Shown: positions 50,205 to 58,721 of the stretch, piece after piece | Numbering within the stretch: position 1 is the stretch's first letter | Layout: each line of letters starts with the position of its first letter | DNA from: Bradyrhizobium diazoefficiens USDA 110 | GTDB taxonomy: Bacteria; Pseudomonadota; Alphaproteobacteria; Rhizobiales; Xanthobacteraceae | Direction of reading: 5' to 3' | Length of the DNA stretch: 64,000 nucleotides | Assembly: GCF_000011365.1 (NCBI RefSeq) | Contig: NC_004463.1 | Location: 3,458,001-3,522,000 of the forward strand | Position numbers and translations under genes: made by a program | The notes under the pieces: model-generated | Seen by the model: only the letters and a program-made list of their open reading frames with translations | Databases searched by the model: none | What the model was told of the DNA's origin: nothing

Positions 50205-50813
50205 TTAAAGTGGCTCGCGCACGCCGAGGCCCTGCATGAAACGCTCCCGGATCTGCACGGGATCGCGCCGGGTGGTGCCGACGCCCGGCTTGTCGTCGAT
50301 GCGGACCGCGATCAGGCTCGGCTCGGGGGCCGACATGGCCTCCTCGACCAGGCGCTCGAAATCCTCCTCGTCCGCGGCCCAGGCGCTGTTGGCGAGCCCC
50401 GAGCCGGCGGCGATGGCGACGATATCGGCGACGTCAGCGGCCGGCGTCGGCTGCGCGCCGGTGATCTGGTAGATGCCGTTGTCCATCACGATCATGATCA
50501 GGTTCTTCGGCTTCAACGCCGCAATCGTCGAGAGTGCGCCGAGCTGCATCAGCAGCGAGCCGTCGCCTTCGAGCGCGAAGACGCGGCGCTTCGGCTGCGC
50601 CAGCGCAACGCCGAGCGCGATCGGGAAGGCGAGCCCCATGCTGCCGAGCATGTAGAAATTCTGCGGGCGGTGGCCGGCGGCCCAGAGGTCGAAATTGGTA
50701 TTGCCGATGCCGCCGATCACGGCCTCCTCGTGCTTGAGCTTTGCGATCAGGCGCGAGGTGACATCGAAGCGGTTCATCACCTTGGTGTTGCGCGTGTTCA
50801 TGTTTGAACTCAT
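50205..50813 (-). CDS. TPP-dependent 2-oxo-acid decarboxylase, beta (TPP-binding) subunit
   Basis: 202-residue C-terminal half of a split TPP enzyme resembling sulfopyruvate or phosphonopyruvate decarboxylase. TPP motif LEGDGSLLMQLGALST closes with MIVMDNGIYQITGAQPTP. Start ATG at 50813 is ten bases after the alpha gene; ATG at 50801 is also possible. The partner subunit gives the PYR domain. The true substrate cannot be read from the sequence. Confidence 0.83.
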   Translation of the reverse strand: MSSNMNTRNTKVMNRFDVTSRLIAKLKHEEAVIGGIGNTNFDLWAAGHRPQNFYMLGSMGLAFPIALGVALAQPKRRVFALEGDGSLLMQLGALSTIAALKPKNLIMIVMDNGIYQITGAQPTPAADVADIVAIAAGSGLANSAWAADEEDFERLVEEAMSAPEPSLIAVRIDDKPGVGTTRRDPVQIRERFMQGLGVREPL

Positions 50814-50823
50814 TTGGCCGGCC

Positions 50824-51381
50824 TCACTTGTCGAAGACCTTGCCGCCGGTGAGCAGCGGGTTGAGGATCAGGGCCACCGGCGCCTGCGTGGTGATCGCCT
50901 GCTTGATCGAGCGGTCGGCGATGAATTCAAGCTCGTCGAGCCGGGTGATGGTGTGATGCTCCAGCGCCAGCGAATCCAGCACCGGGCGCATGGTGCGGCA
51001 GACCAGCGACTGGCCGTAGTTGAACTCGCCGAGCGTGCCGCGCTCGGACACGAACATGATCAGCGGGATCTGGTAGGGCACCGCGAGCGAGGCCAGCACG
51101 TTGGCGAGCGTGGCAAAGCCCGAGGTCTGCATCAGCACCGCGCCGCGCCGTCCGCCCATCCAGGCGCCCGAGACGATGCCGACGGCTTCCTCCTCGCGGG
51201 CGGTGGCGAAGGTGGTGAAGAAGGGATCGGCATGCAGGTTCTTGATCAGCGGCGTCAGCACGCGGTCGGGCACGTAAGGGATCAGGCTGATCTCGTTCCG
51301 CTTCAAGGTCTGCAGGACGATGCCGTGCCAGCTCCCGTCGCCGGACCCCTGCGTCGAGGTCTGCTGTTCCGCAATCGCCAT
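50824..51381 (-). CDS. TPP-dependent 2-oxo-acid decarboxylase, alpha (PYR-domain) subunit
   Basis: 185-residue N-terminal half of the split enzyme, from the ATG at 51381 with GGGAGAG ahead. The catalytic Glu is in TAREEEAVGIVSGAWMGGRRGAVLMQTSGFA (quoted in part: REEEAVGIVSGAW). It lies just upstream of the beta gene and forms an operon with it, like comD/comE. It is divergent from a 2-hydroxyacid dehydrogenase with a 267-base gap. Confidence 0.82.
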   Translation of the reverse strand: MAIAEQQTSTQGSGDGSWHGIVLQTLKRNEISLIPYVPDRVLTPLIKNLHADPFFTTFATAREEEAVGIVSGAWMGGRRGAVLMQTSGFATLANVLASLAVPYQIPLIMFVSERGTLGEFNYGQSLVCRTMRPVLDSLALEHHTITRLDELEFIADRSIKQAITTQAPVALILNPLLTGGKVFDK

Positions 51382-51648
51382 TGCGCTCTCCCTTGGCGTA
51401 TTCCTTGGGCCGCGCATGCTTCTTGGTCTTTGCCATTGCCCTGGCCGTCGCGGCGATCCGCCGAACTTGACGCAGGCCGCGGGATTGTCAACATGTCCGG
51501 GCCGGCACCGTGATCTGCGCCAGGCGGCCTGCCGTGGCCGGCACCGCCATGTCATAAGCGGCGACAATGAGAAATTGGGAGGAAGGCATGGACGGGCGCG
51601 CGCCGCGCTGACCTTGTGGGCCTCCTCGAGAGAGCCGGAAGGGTCCTG

Positions 51649-52698
51649 ATGTCCGTCAACAACAAGCGCGTCTTCTACGTCAAATATCTGGCCAATCCGA
51701 TCTATATCGACATCCTCAAGGCGCGACCCGACGTCCGGCTCGACCGCATCGAGAACGAGAGCCCCGAAGACTTCTATGCGCCGATCGTCTCGGCCGCCCA
51801 TGTCTACCAGATCGGCGCGGCCCGCGACGAGCTCGCCCCGCACTTCCATGTCGATGCCGCCTTCCTGAAACGGACGCCGAATTTGCTGCTCGTCTCCAGC
51901 AACGGCGCGGGCTTCGATCCCGTTGACGTCGAAGCCTGTACCGATGCGGGCGTGCTGGTCGTCAACCAGTCCGGCGGCAACGCCCATTCGGTCGCCGAGC
52001 ATGCGCTGGCGATGATGCTGACGCTATCCAAGCGCATCATCCAGTCCGACCGTCGCCTGCGCCGCGAGCGCGACGTCAATCGCAATGACCTCGTCGGCAA
52101 CGAGGTCGAGCACAAGACCGTCGGCATCATCGGCCTCGGCAATGTCGGCCGCCGCATCGCCGCGCTGTGCAACGGCCTGCTCGGCATGAAGGTGCTGGCC
52201 TATGACCCGTATCTAACCGCCGAAGTGATGGCCGAGCGCGGCGGCGAGAAGGTCGAGCTCGACGAGCTGCTGCGCCGCGCCGACTTCGTCTCGATCTCCT
52301 GCCCGCTCAACAAGGGCAGCCGCAACATGATCAGCGTGCGTGAATTCGCGCTGATGCAGCCGCATGCCTATTTCATCACCACCGCGCGCGGCTTCATCCA
52401 CGACGAGGACGCGCTGCTCCAGGCGCTGCGCGACAAGCGCATTGCGGGGGCCGGTCTCGACGTCTGGTCCAAGGAGCCGCCGCCGCCCGAGCATCCGCTG
52501 CTCCAGTTCGACAACGTGCTGGCGAGCCCGCATACCGCGGGCGTGACGACCGAGGCGCGCCAGAACATGGGCCGCATCGCCGCCGAGCAGGTGCTGGACA
52601 CGCTCGACGGCAAGCGCCCGCCGCGCATCATCAATCCCGAGGTCTGGCCGCGCTACGCCGAGCGCTTCAAGCAGGCGTTCGGCGTGATGCCCGGGTAG
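51649..52698 (+). CDS. D-isomer-specific 2-hydroxyacid dehydrogenase
   Basis: NAD(P)-dependent dehydrogenase of the D-2-hydroxyacid family, 349 residues from the ATG at 51649. NAD loop VGIIGLGNVGRRIAALC near 161; catalytic Arg in TTARGFIHDEDAL, Glu in DVWSKEPPPPEHPL and His in SPHTAGVT. It is divergent from the split TPP decarboxylase, so both may act on one oxo-acid/hydroxyacid couple. Confidence 0.9.
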   Translation: MSVNNKRVFYVKYLANPIYIDILKARPDVRLDRIENESPEDFYAPIVSAAHVYQIGAARDELAPHFHVDAAFLKRTPNLLLVSSNGAGFDPVDVEACTDAGVLVVNQSGGNAHSVAEHALAMMLTLSKRIIQSDRRLRRERDVNRNDLVGNEVEHKTVGIIGLGNVGRRIAALCNGLLGMKVLAYDPYLTAEVMAERGGEKVELDELLRRADFVSISCPLNKGSRNMISVREFALMQPHAYFITTARGFIHDEDALLQALRDKRIAGAGLDVWSKEPPPPEHPLLQFDNVLASPHTAGVTTEARQNMGRIAAEQVLDTLDGKRPPRIINPEVWPRYAERFKQAFGVMPG

Positions 52699-52817
52699 GG
52701 ACGCGCACGAAGGTCGATTGCGCTCCAATCATTGGTTACCGCGATGAGAATACAAAGTCGTGCATCTTATCGATTGCGTGAGGGAACGCGTATTTCTTGT
52801 CCTGTAGATGAAAGGCC

Positions 52818-53267
52818 ATGAGCATATTTTCGATTGCCACATCCGGACTTTCTGCAGCGAGTTTGCGCGTGAGCGTGGCCGCGAGCAACATCGCCAATAT
52901 CAGCACGACCGGCCCGTTACCTGCGTCAGGCGGATCGAGCACATCGGCCGGTGCGGGCAGTTCGGGCATTGGTCCGACCTTTCCCGCGGCTTATGTGCCG
53001 CTGCGCGTCGATCAGGTCTCCCAATCGAGCGGCTCGACGCCGGGCGGTTCGGTCGCGACCGTGTCGGCGGTTTCGCCGAGCTATATCGCACAGTCGGATC
53101 CGAGCGCTCCCTTCGCAAACGAGGACGGCCTGGTCGCAGCGCCGAATGTCGATCTCGCCGGCGAATTCGTTGAACTGGTGACCGCGAAGTACAGCTTCAT
53201 TGCCAATGCGAAGGTCATTCAAGCTTATGCCGAGACGACAGAGTCGCTGCTCGATATCACGACGTAA
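52818..53267 (+). CDS. Orphan FlgC-like flagellar rod protein
   Basis: 149-residue protein with the flagellar rod pattern: N-terminal SIATSGLSAASLRVSVAASNIANIST and C-terminal DLAGEFVELVTAKYSFIANAKVIQAYAETTESLLDI. The middle is a Ser/Gly-rich low-complexity segment in place of the normal core. No flagellar gene is next to it. It may be a diverged rod protein of a second flagellum or a domesticated copy. Confidence 0.75.
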   Translation: MSIFSIATSGLSAASLRVSVAASNIANISTTGPLPASGGSSTSAGAGSSGIGPTFPAAYVPLRVDQVSQSSGSTPGGSVATVSAVSPSYIAQSDPSAPFANEDGLVAAPNVDLAGEFVELVTAKYSFIANAKVIQAYAETTESLLDITT

Positions 53268-53462
53268 TGATTGATGTCGGCCCGTGCGCCTCGTGTCGCG
53301 CGCGCCTTCCGCGAGGCTTTGGGCAGGGCGGGGCGGCTGACGGATCGAACCGACGCCTGGACCGGCGGCGGGAACCGTTGCCGGCCTTGATCCCGGTCAA
53401 AATCTGCCTCCCCGAAACCGGGTAAATGGGATTAGAGTGCTGCCGAGGCAGCAGGAGGTCCC

Positions 53463-53675
53463 ATGTCCACTTATGTCGTCAGGTTCATGAAGGACGTGCT
53501 CGGGGAGTACGGCCGGCAGATCGAGGTCTGCCAGGGCACGCTCGAGATCGACGCCGCCGACGAGGACGAGGCCAGGGAACGGGCGAAGGCGCGGTTTTGC
53601 AAGGACCAGGCGTTGTGTGACTGGTCGCTGCATGCCGATCGCATCCACGTCAGACCGGCCGACTTCCCCTCGTAA
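53463..53675 (+). CDS. Small cytoplasmic protein of unknown function
   Basis: 70-residue protein: MSTYVVRFMKDVLGEYGRQI start, two Cys in FCKDQALCDWSLHADRI. AGGAGG lies four bases before the ATG, a strong ribosome site. No domain recognised. Its stop is four bases from the convergent acetyltransferase end. Confidence 0.7.
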   Translation: MSTYVVRFMKDVLGEYGRQIEVCQGTLEIDAADEDEARERAKARFCKDQALCDWSLHADRIHVRPADFPS

Positions 53676-53678
53676 GGC

Positions 53679-54257
53679 TTACCGGCCGGGTGCCGTTGCC
53701 GGCGGCGGCGCGGTTGCGCCCGCGCCGAGCGAGCGTTGCACCATGACGGTGTCGGACCAGCGGCCGTGCCGGTAGGCGACGCCGCAGAGCAGGCCGGCGC
53801 GCGCGAAACCGAACTTTTCGTGCAGCGCCAGCGAGGGCGCGTTGTCGGCGTCGATATAGCCGATCATCTGGCGGAAGCCGGCCGCCGCACAAACATCGAC
53901 CAGCTCCTGGAGCAATAGCCGTCCGACGCCGCGGCCGAGATGCGCGTGGTGGACGTAGATCGAGTGTTTGGCGGTGTAGCGATAGGCCGGGCGCTTGCGG
54001 AACAGCACCGCATAGGCGTAGCCGACCACCTCGCCGCGATAGGTCGCGACCAGATGCGGCAGGCGGGTCTGCTTCAGGTTCTTGCGCCGGTCGCGCAGAT
54101 CGTCCGGCTCCGGCGCGCCGGTTCCCTCGACATCGCGCGGCACGCCGTTGCGGACATGATGGCGGTAGATCGCTAGCATCGCCTCGACATCGCTCTCGCG
54201 CGAGGGGCGGACCTGGACCGGCTCGTCATCCGCGCGGATTGCGGCTGTCTCGTTCAT
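53679..54257 (-). CDS. GNAT-family N-acetyltransferase, phosphinothricin type
   Basis: 192-residue acetyltransferase from the ATG at 54257 (a GTG two codons earlier is possible). RPSRESDVEAMLAIYRHHV is the family start; the acetyl-CoA loop is HAHLGRGVGRLLLQEL, followed by ALHEKFGFARAGLLCGVAYRHGRW. The gene is seven bases after the decarboxylase gene and probably co-transcribed. Amine or amino-acid analogue acetylation is inferred. Confidence 0.85.
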   Translation of the reverse strand: MNETAAIRADDEPVQVRPSRESDVEAMLAIYRHHVRNGVPRDVEGTGAPEPDDLRDRRKNLKQTRLPHLVATYRGEVVGYAYAVLFRKRPAYRYTAKHSIYVHHAHLGRGVGRLLLQELVDVCAAAGFRQMIGYIDADNAPSLALHEKFGFARAGLLCGVAYRHGRWSDTVMVQRSLGAGATAPPPATAPGR

Positions 54258-54263
54258 CGGCAC

Positions 54264-56621
54264 CTACTCGGCAACGACGTAAGTATAGAGCCCGATACGG
54301 CCCTGGGCATCGATCTCCTTGTAGACGCCCTGGATTTCGACGTCGAAGCCCGGGAACGTGTTGAAGCAGGTCTCGAACATCTTGAGATAATCGACCATGG
54401 GCTTGGCGCGTTCCGTCAGCCGCTCGCCGGGCACGATGGTGGCGATGCCGGGCGGATAGACTACGAAGGGCGTGGTGGCGATGCGGCCCGCGATCGCCTC
54501 GATCGGCAGATAGTCGACGTCGTTGCGGAACAAATAGCGGGCGGCATCGCGGGGCGACATCGCGATCTCAGGCATGTGCTCGGGCATGAACTGCCGCGCC
54601 TGGAGCGCGCTGACATCGGCGGCGCGGAAGAAACGGTGCATGTCGCCGCAGAGATCGCGCAGCCGCACGCCGGCATAGCGCGCCTGCCGCCGCTGGTAGA
54701 ATTCCGGGATTGCGTCCGCCAGCAACGCATTGTCGTCGTGCAGCCTCTTGAAGGCGACGAGGCCGGAGATCAGCGTGCCGGCCTTGCTCGCCTCGACGCC
54801 GGGAGTGAGCAGGAAGAGCAGGGAGTTGAGGTCGTTCTTCTCGGGCACGATGCGGTTCTCGCGCAGATATTGCGCGACGACGGGGGCGGGGATGCCGTGC
54901 TCGGCATAGGCGCCGGTGGTGCGATCGAAGCCAGGCGTGAGCAGCGTCAGCTTGTTCGGATCGGTCATGGCAAAGCCTTCCGCGAGATCGGGAAAGCCGT
55001 GCCAGTTGGTATCCGGAGAGAGTTGCCACAAGGCGGGATTGGTGGCGAGCTCGTCGGTGGACAGCGTCTCCCAGGCGACATTGTGGGCGGCGCCGGGGCG
55101 ACTGACGTCGGGGATGGCGACGCGATCCGGGACGAAGGGCTCGAAGAACCAGCGCCGATCGGGGTTCTGCTCCTTCTCCTCGAACTCACGCCGCATTGCG
55201 CGGATCTTCTTGCGCAGCTCGATGCCGAGCCGGATCGTGTCGTCCCACAGCACTTCGCCGGAGCGCCCCTTCATCATCTGCGCGCCGACGTCGAGGGATG
55301 CGAACAGCGGATAGAACGGTGACGTGGAAGCGTGCTGCATGAAGCTTTCGTTGAAGCGGCGATGCTCGACGCGCCGCTTCTGGCCGCGGATGTGACGGTC
55401 CTTGATGTGGATTTGCGAGGCCTGCGAGAAGCTCGCGAGTTGCTTGTGGGTCGACTGCGTCGCGATGATGCCGGGCGCTTCCGGGGGAAGGTTCGCGAGG
55501 CCCATGGCGAAGCGGCCGGCATAGAGCGGGTGGAATTTCATGAAGCCGGCCCAGGCCTCGTCGAACAGGATGTATTCGCAGAGATGGCCGATGCGCTTCA
55601 GGATCATCTCGGCGCTGTGGATCGAGCCGTCATAGGTGCACTGTTCGACCACGGCGACGCGGAACGGCCGTTCCTTGCGCCAGGCGTCGCGATCCCTAAC
55701 CAGCGGATGGTTGCGGATCGCCTCGCGCAGCGCCTTCTCGTCGAGCACGTCCCAGCGCATCGGGCCGATCAGGCCCCAGGCGTTGCGAATGGTCGGGACG
55801 TAGACCGGGATGCCGCCATTGATCATCAGCGCGCCGTGATGAGCGGCCTTGTGGTTGTTGCGGTCGAACAGCACGAGATCGCCGTCGGTGACGAGCGCGC
55901 CGAGCGCGACCTTGTTCGAGGTCGAGGTGCCGTTGAGCACGAAATAGGTCTTCTCCGCGCCGAAGATCGCCGCTGCCTCCTTCTGCGCCTTCAGCGCCGG
56001 GCCCTCATGGGTAAGGAGGTCGCCGAGGTCGAGCACGGAATTGTCGAGGTCGTCGCGGAACACGGATTCGCCGAGATGCTCGACGAACACCCGGCCGATC
56101 GGGCTGCGATTGTAGAACACGCCGCCATTGTGGCCCGGACAGGTCCAGAGCTGGTTGCCTTCCTCGGCATAGTCGACCAGCGCGCCGAAGAACGGCGTCT
56201 TCAGCGTCTCGGCATATTGCTTGAGCCGGCTGATCAGGTTCTTGGCGATGAAGGTCGGCGTCTCCTCGGAGAGGAAGACATAGCCGTCGATGAAGTCGAG
56301 CACCTCGACCGGCAGATCCTCGAACCGCTTGCGCCGGATCAGCAGGATGATCGGGAAGTCGAGGCCGCGGCGCCGCATCAAATTGATCAGCGCCGAGGTC
56401 TTGCCCTCCAGGCCCTTCTTGCCCCAGTCCACCACCATGCAGCCGATCGCGGCGTCGGTCTGCACCGCGATCTCCGCGTCCTCCAGCTTGCGGGCCCGGA
56501 CGACCTCGAAGCCGGAGCGCTGGATTTCCTCGATGATCTGGTTGAAGCGGACGCCTTCGAGGTCGTCGGCGTCGAACACGGGTGCGGCGAACAGGAAGTT
56601 GAAGCGCTTGAAATAGTCCAT
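54264..56621 (-). CDS. Orn/Lys/Arg decarboxylase
   Basis: PLP-dependent amino-acid decarboxylase with a receiver-like wing domain. The ATG at 56621 gives 785 residues. Wing domain residues 1-140, core from 150; the PLP Lys is in IATQSTHKQLASFSQASQIH. The wing plus core layout and length fit biodegradative arginine, lysine or ornithine decarboxylases; the exact substrate is not clear. The open frame extends upstream through a repeat, but not with family sequence. Confidence 0.9.
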   Translation of the reverse strand: MDYFKRFNFLFAAPVFDADDLEGVRFNQIIEEIQRSGFEVVRARKLEDAEIAVQTDAAIGCMVVDWGKKGLEGKTSALINLMRRRGLDFPIILLIRRKRFEDLPVEVLDFIDGYVFLSEETPTFIAKNLISRLKQYAETLKTPFFGALVDYAEEGNQLWTCPGHNGGVFYNRSPIGRVFVEHLGESVFRDDLDNSVLDLGDLLTHEGPALKAQKEAAAIFGAEKTYFVLNGTSTSNKVALGALVTDGDLVLFDRNNHKAAHHGALMINGGIPVYVPTIRNAWGLIGPMRWDVLDEKALREAIRNHPLVRDRDAWRKERPFRVAVVEQCTYDGSIHSAEMILKRIGHLCEYILFDEAWAGFMKFHPLYAGRFAMGLANLPPEAPGIIATQSTHKQLASFSQASQIHIKDRHIRGQKRRVEHRRFNESFMQHASTSPFYPLFASLDVGAQMMKGRSGEVLWDDTIRLGIELRKKIRAMRREFEEKEQNPDRRWFFEPFVPDRVAIPDVSRPGAAHNVAWETLSTDELATNPALWQLSPDTNWHGFPDLAEGFAMTDPNKLTLLTPGFDRTTGAYAEHGIPAPVVAQYLRENRIVPEKNDLNSLLFLLTPGVEASKAGTLISGLVAFKRLHDDNALLADAIPEFYQRRQARYAGVRLRDLCGDMHRFFRAADVSALQARQFMPEHMPEIAMSPRDAARYLFRNDVDYLPIEAIAGRIATTPFVVYPPGIATIVPGERLTERAKPMVDYLKMFETCFNTFPGFDVEIQGVYKEIDAQGRIGLYTYVVAE

Positions 56622-56699
56622 TGTCTGTCCCGAATGTACTGGAGACACAGCTCTCGGCACATTCGATGACAGTTGGATGACAGGAGCTGCGGCTGGCGT

Positions 56700-56842
56700 T
56701 TCGCCTCTCCCCGCTTGCGGGGAGAGGCGGATTGCGCAGCAATTCGGGTGAGGAGGAGCTTCCGCGAGTCCGACTATCACCGCCTTTGTGGGTGCAGCCC
56801 CTCACCCCAAGCCCTCTCCCGTAAGAACGGGGAGAGGGAGAA
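56700..56842. repeat. Intergenic repeat, CTCTCCCCGC family
   Basis: Second copy of the element at 17001: GCCTCTCCCCGC/GCGGGGAGAGGC hairpin (56703-56728), CCCCTCACCCCAAGCCCTCTCCC and a closing GGGGAGAGGGAG. It lies between the decarboxylase gene and the end of the Lrp gene. Confidence 0.8.
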
Positions 56843-56847
56843 GTCCG

Positions 56848-57327
56848 CTACCGCTTGGCCTCGCTGAACACCACCGTCGGCACGGCGCGGTTGACGACTT
56901 CACGCAGCGCAAAGCTCGATTGCACCCGCGCGACGCGCGGCAGGCGTGACAGCTCGGTGCGGTGGATGCGCTCGAAATCCTGGATGTCGCGCGCGAGCAC
57001 GATCAGGATGTAGTCGTCGGTGCCCGACATCAGGAAGCAACGCACGACGGAGGGGCATTTCACCACCTCCGCCTCGAACGCTTTCAGCGCCTCGTCGCTC
57101 TGGCTCTCCAGCGCAATGCGCACCAGCACCGTCGTGGTGAGGCCGAACTGCGCCAGGTCGAGCGCGGCCTGATAGGCCTGGATGTAGCCGTCGTCCTCCA
57201 GCGCCTTCTGCCGCCGCGCCAGCGCCGTGCTGGATAGTCCGACCTTGTTGGCAAGCTCGGTGTGGCTGGCCCGCGCGTTGGTCGTGAGTTCCGCGAGGAT
57301 GGCGAGGTCTTTCCGGTCGAGGGCCAA
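56848..57327 (-). CDS. Lrp/AsnC-family regulator, probable alanine dehydrogenase regulator
   Basis: Feast/famine regulator with an N-terminal helix-turn-helix (ASHTELANKVGLSSTALARRQKALEDDG, quoted in part: LANKVGLSSTALARRQ) and a C-terminal RAM ligand domain. The start is uncertain: TTG at 57327 gives 159 residues beginning at LALDRKDLAILAEL with GGAAAC ahead; GTG at 57354 or 57405 would give longer forms. Divergent from ald, matching the AldR-ald pairing in other bacteria. Confidence 0.85.
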   Translation of the reverse strand: MALDRKDLAILAELTTNARASHTELANKVGLSSTALARRQKALEDDGYIQAYQAALDLAQFGLTTTVLVRIALESQSDEALKAFEAEVVKCPSVVRCFLMSGTDDYILIVLARDIQDFERIHRTELSRLPRVARVQSSFALREVVNRAVPTVVFSEAKR

Positions 57328-57468
57328 TGTTTCGTTTCCAGCGTGAAAGGGCACTTCGGCGCCGGAAACCGGCGCGGAGATCGCGAAACTAGCTGATATT
57401 TGCACGAAACCAAACTGGACCCGTCGCTACCATGGCGAGGTGAATCAAGACGTTGGAAGGAGCCCAGG

Positions 57469-58584
57469 ATGCGTGTCGGTGTGCCCAAGGAGATCAAGGT
57501 GCAGGAATATCGCGTCGGGCTCACCCCGGGCGCGGTCCGTGAATATGTCGCGGCCGGGCATCAGGTGACGGTCGAGACCGGCGCCGGCAGCGGCATCGGT
57601 GCCTCCGACGAGGTCTATCGGCGGGCAGGGGCGGAGATCGCCGGAAGCGCCCGCGACGTCTTCGCCAGCTCCGACATGATCGTGAAGGTGAAGGAGCCGC
57701 AGAAGAGCGAATGGACCCAGCTTCGCGAAAGCCAGATCCTGTTTACTTACCTCCATCTTGCACCGGACCCCGAACAGGCCAAGGGCTTGCTCGCCTCCGG
57801 CTGTACGGCGATCGCCTATGAAACCGTCACCGACGCGGCCGGTCGCCTCCCCCTGCTTGCGCCGATGAGCGAAGTCGCCGGCCGCCTCGCCATCGAGGCC
57901 GCTGGCGCCGCGCTCAAGCGGTCGGCCGGCGGTCGCGGGCTTTTGCTGGGCGGCGTGCCCGGCGTGCAGCCGGCGCGGGTCGTCGTGCTCGGCGGCGGCG
58001 TGGTGGGAACACAGGCCGCGCGCATGGCCGCGGGCCTTGGCGCGGAGGTCACGGTGATCGATCGCTCGATTCCCCGGCTGCGCGAGCTGGATGATGTCTT
58101 TCTCGGACGGGTGCGCACCCGGTTTTCAACCATCGAGGCGGTCGAGGAGGAGGTCTTTGCCGCCGACGTCGTGATCGGTGCGGTGCTGGTGCCGGGCGCG
58201 AGCGCGCCGAAACTCGTCACGCGCGCGATGCTGAAATCGATGCGGCCGGGCGCGGTGCTGGTCGACGTCGCCATCGACCAGGGCGGTTGCTTCGAGACCT
58301 CTCATGCGACCACGCACACGGACCCGACCTACGAGGTCGACGGCGTCGTGCATTATTGCGTCGCCAACATGCCGGGTGCGGTGCCTGTCACGTCGAGCCA
58401 GGCGCTGAACAATGCGACGCTGCCGTTCGGCCTGATGCTCGCGAACAAGGGTTTTGCGGCGGTGCTGGAGAACCCGCATTTGCGCAACGGCCTGAATGTC
58501 CACCGTGGCCGCATCACCAACAAGGCGGTCGCGGAAAGCCTCGGGCTGGAGTTCGCTCCGGTGGAGACCGGGCTCGCGGCGTAG
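57469..58584 (+). CDS. ald: Alanine dehydrogenase
   Basis: NAD-dependent enzyme that interconverts L-alanine and pyruvate plus ammonia. The ATG at 57469 gives 371 residues beginning [20 protein letters not shown]. The catalytic Lys and His regions ([19 protein letters not shown]) and NAD loop ([19 protein letters not shown]) are intact. GGAAGGAG lies ahead of the start. Divergent from the Lrp-type regulator with about 140 bases between. Confidence 0.95.
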   Translation: MRVGVPKEIKVQEYRVGLTPGAVREYVAAGHQVTVETGAGSGIGASDEVYRRAGAEIAGSARDVFASSDMIVKVKEPQKSEWTQLRESQILFTYLHLAPDPEQAKGLLASGCTAIAYETVTDAAGRLPLLAPMSEVAGRLAIEAAGAALKRSAGGRGLLLGGVPGVQPARVVVLGGGVVGTQAARMAAGLGAEVTVIDRSIPRLRELDDVFLGRVRTRFSTIEAVEEEVFAADVVIGAVLVPGASAPKLVTRAMLKSMRPGAVLVDVAIDQGGCFETSHATTHTDPTYEVDGVVHYCVANMPGAVPVTSSQALNNATLPFGLMLANKGFAAVLENPHLRNGLNVHRGRITNKAVAESLGLEFAPVETGLAA

Positions 58585-58600
58585 ACGGGCCGCCAGTTCC

Positions 58601-58678
58601 GTCATTGCGAGCGTAGCGAAGCAATCCAGAGTATCTCCACGCAAAGATTCTGGATTGCTTCGCTGCGCTCGCAATGAC
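58601..58678. repeat. Intergenic palindrome, GTCATTGCGAGCG family
   Basis: GTCATTGCGAGCGTAGCGAA at one end and TTCGCTGCGCTCGCAATGAC at the other are near-exact complements, with AATCCAGA/TCTGGATT inside. It sits between the convergent ends of ald and the monooxygenase gene and probably ends both transcripts. Confidence 0.85.
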
Positions 58679-58721
58679 GACGTGGAGAGAGGGTGCGCCG
58701 GCGTTGTGGGCGCCATCAACT

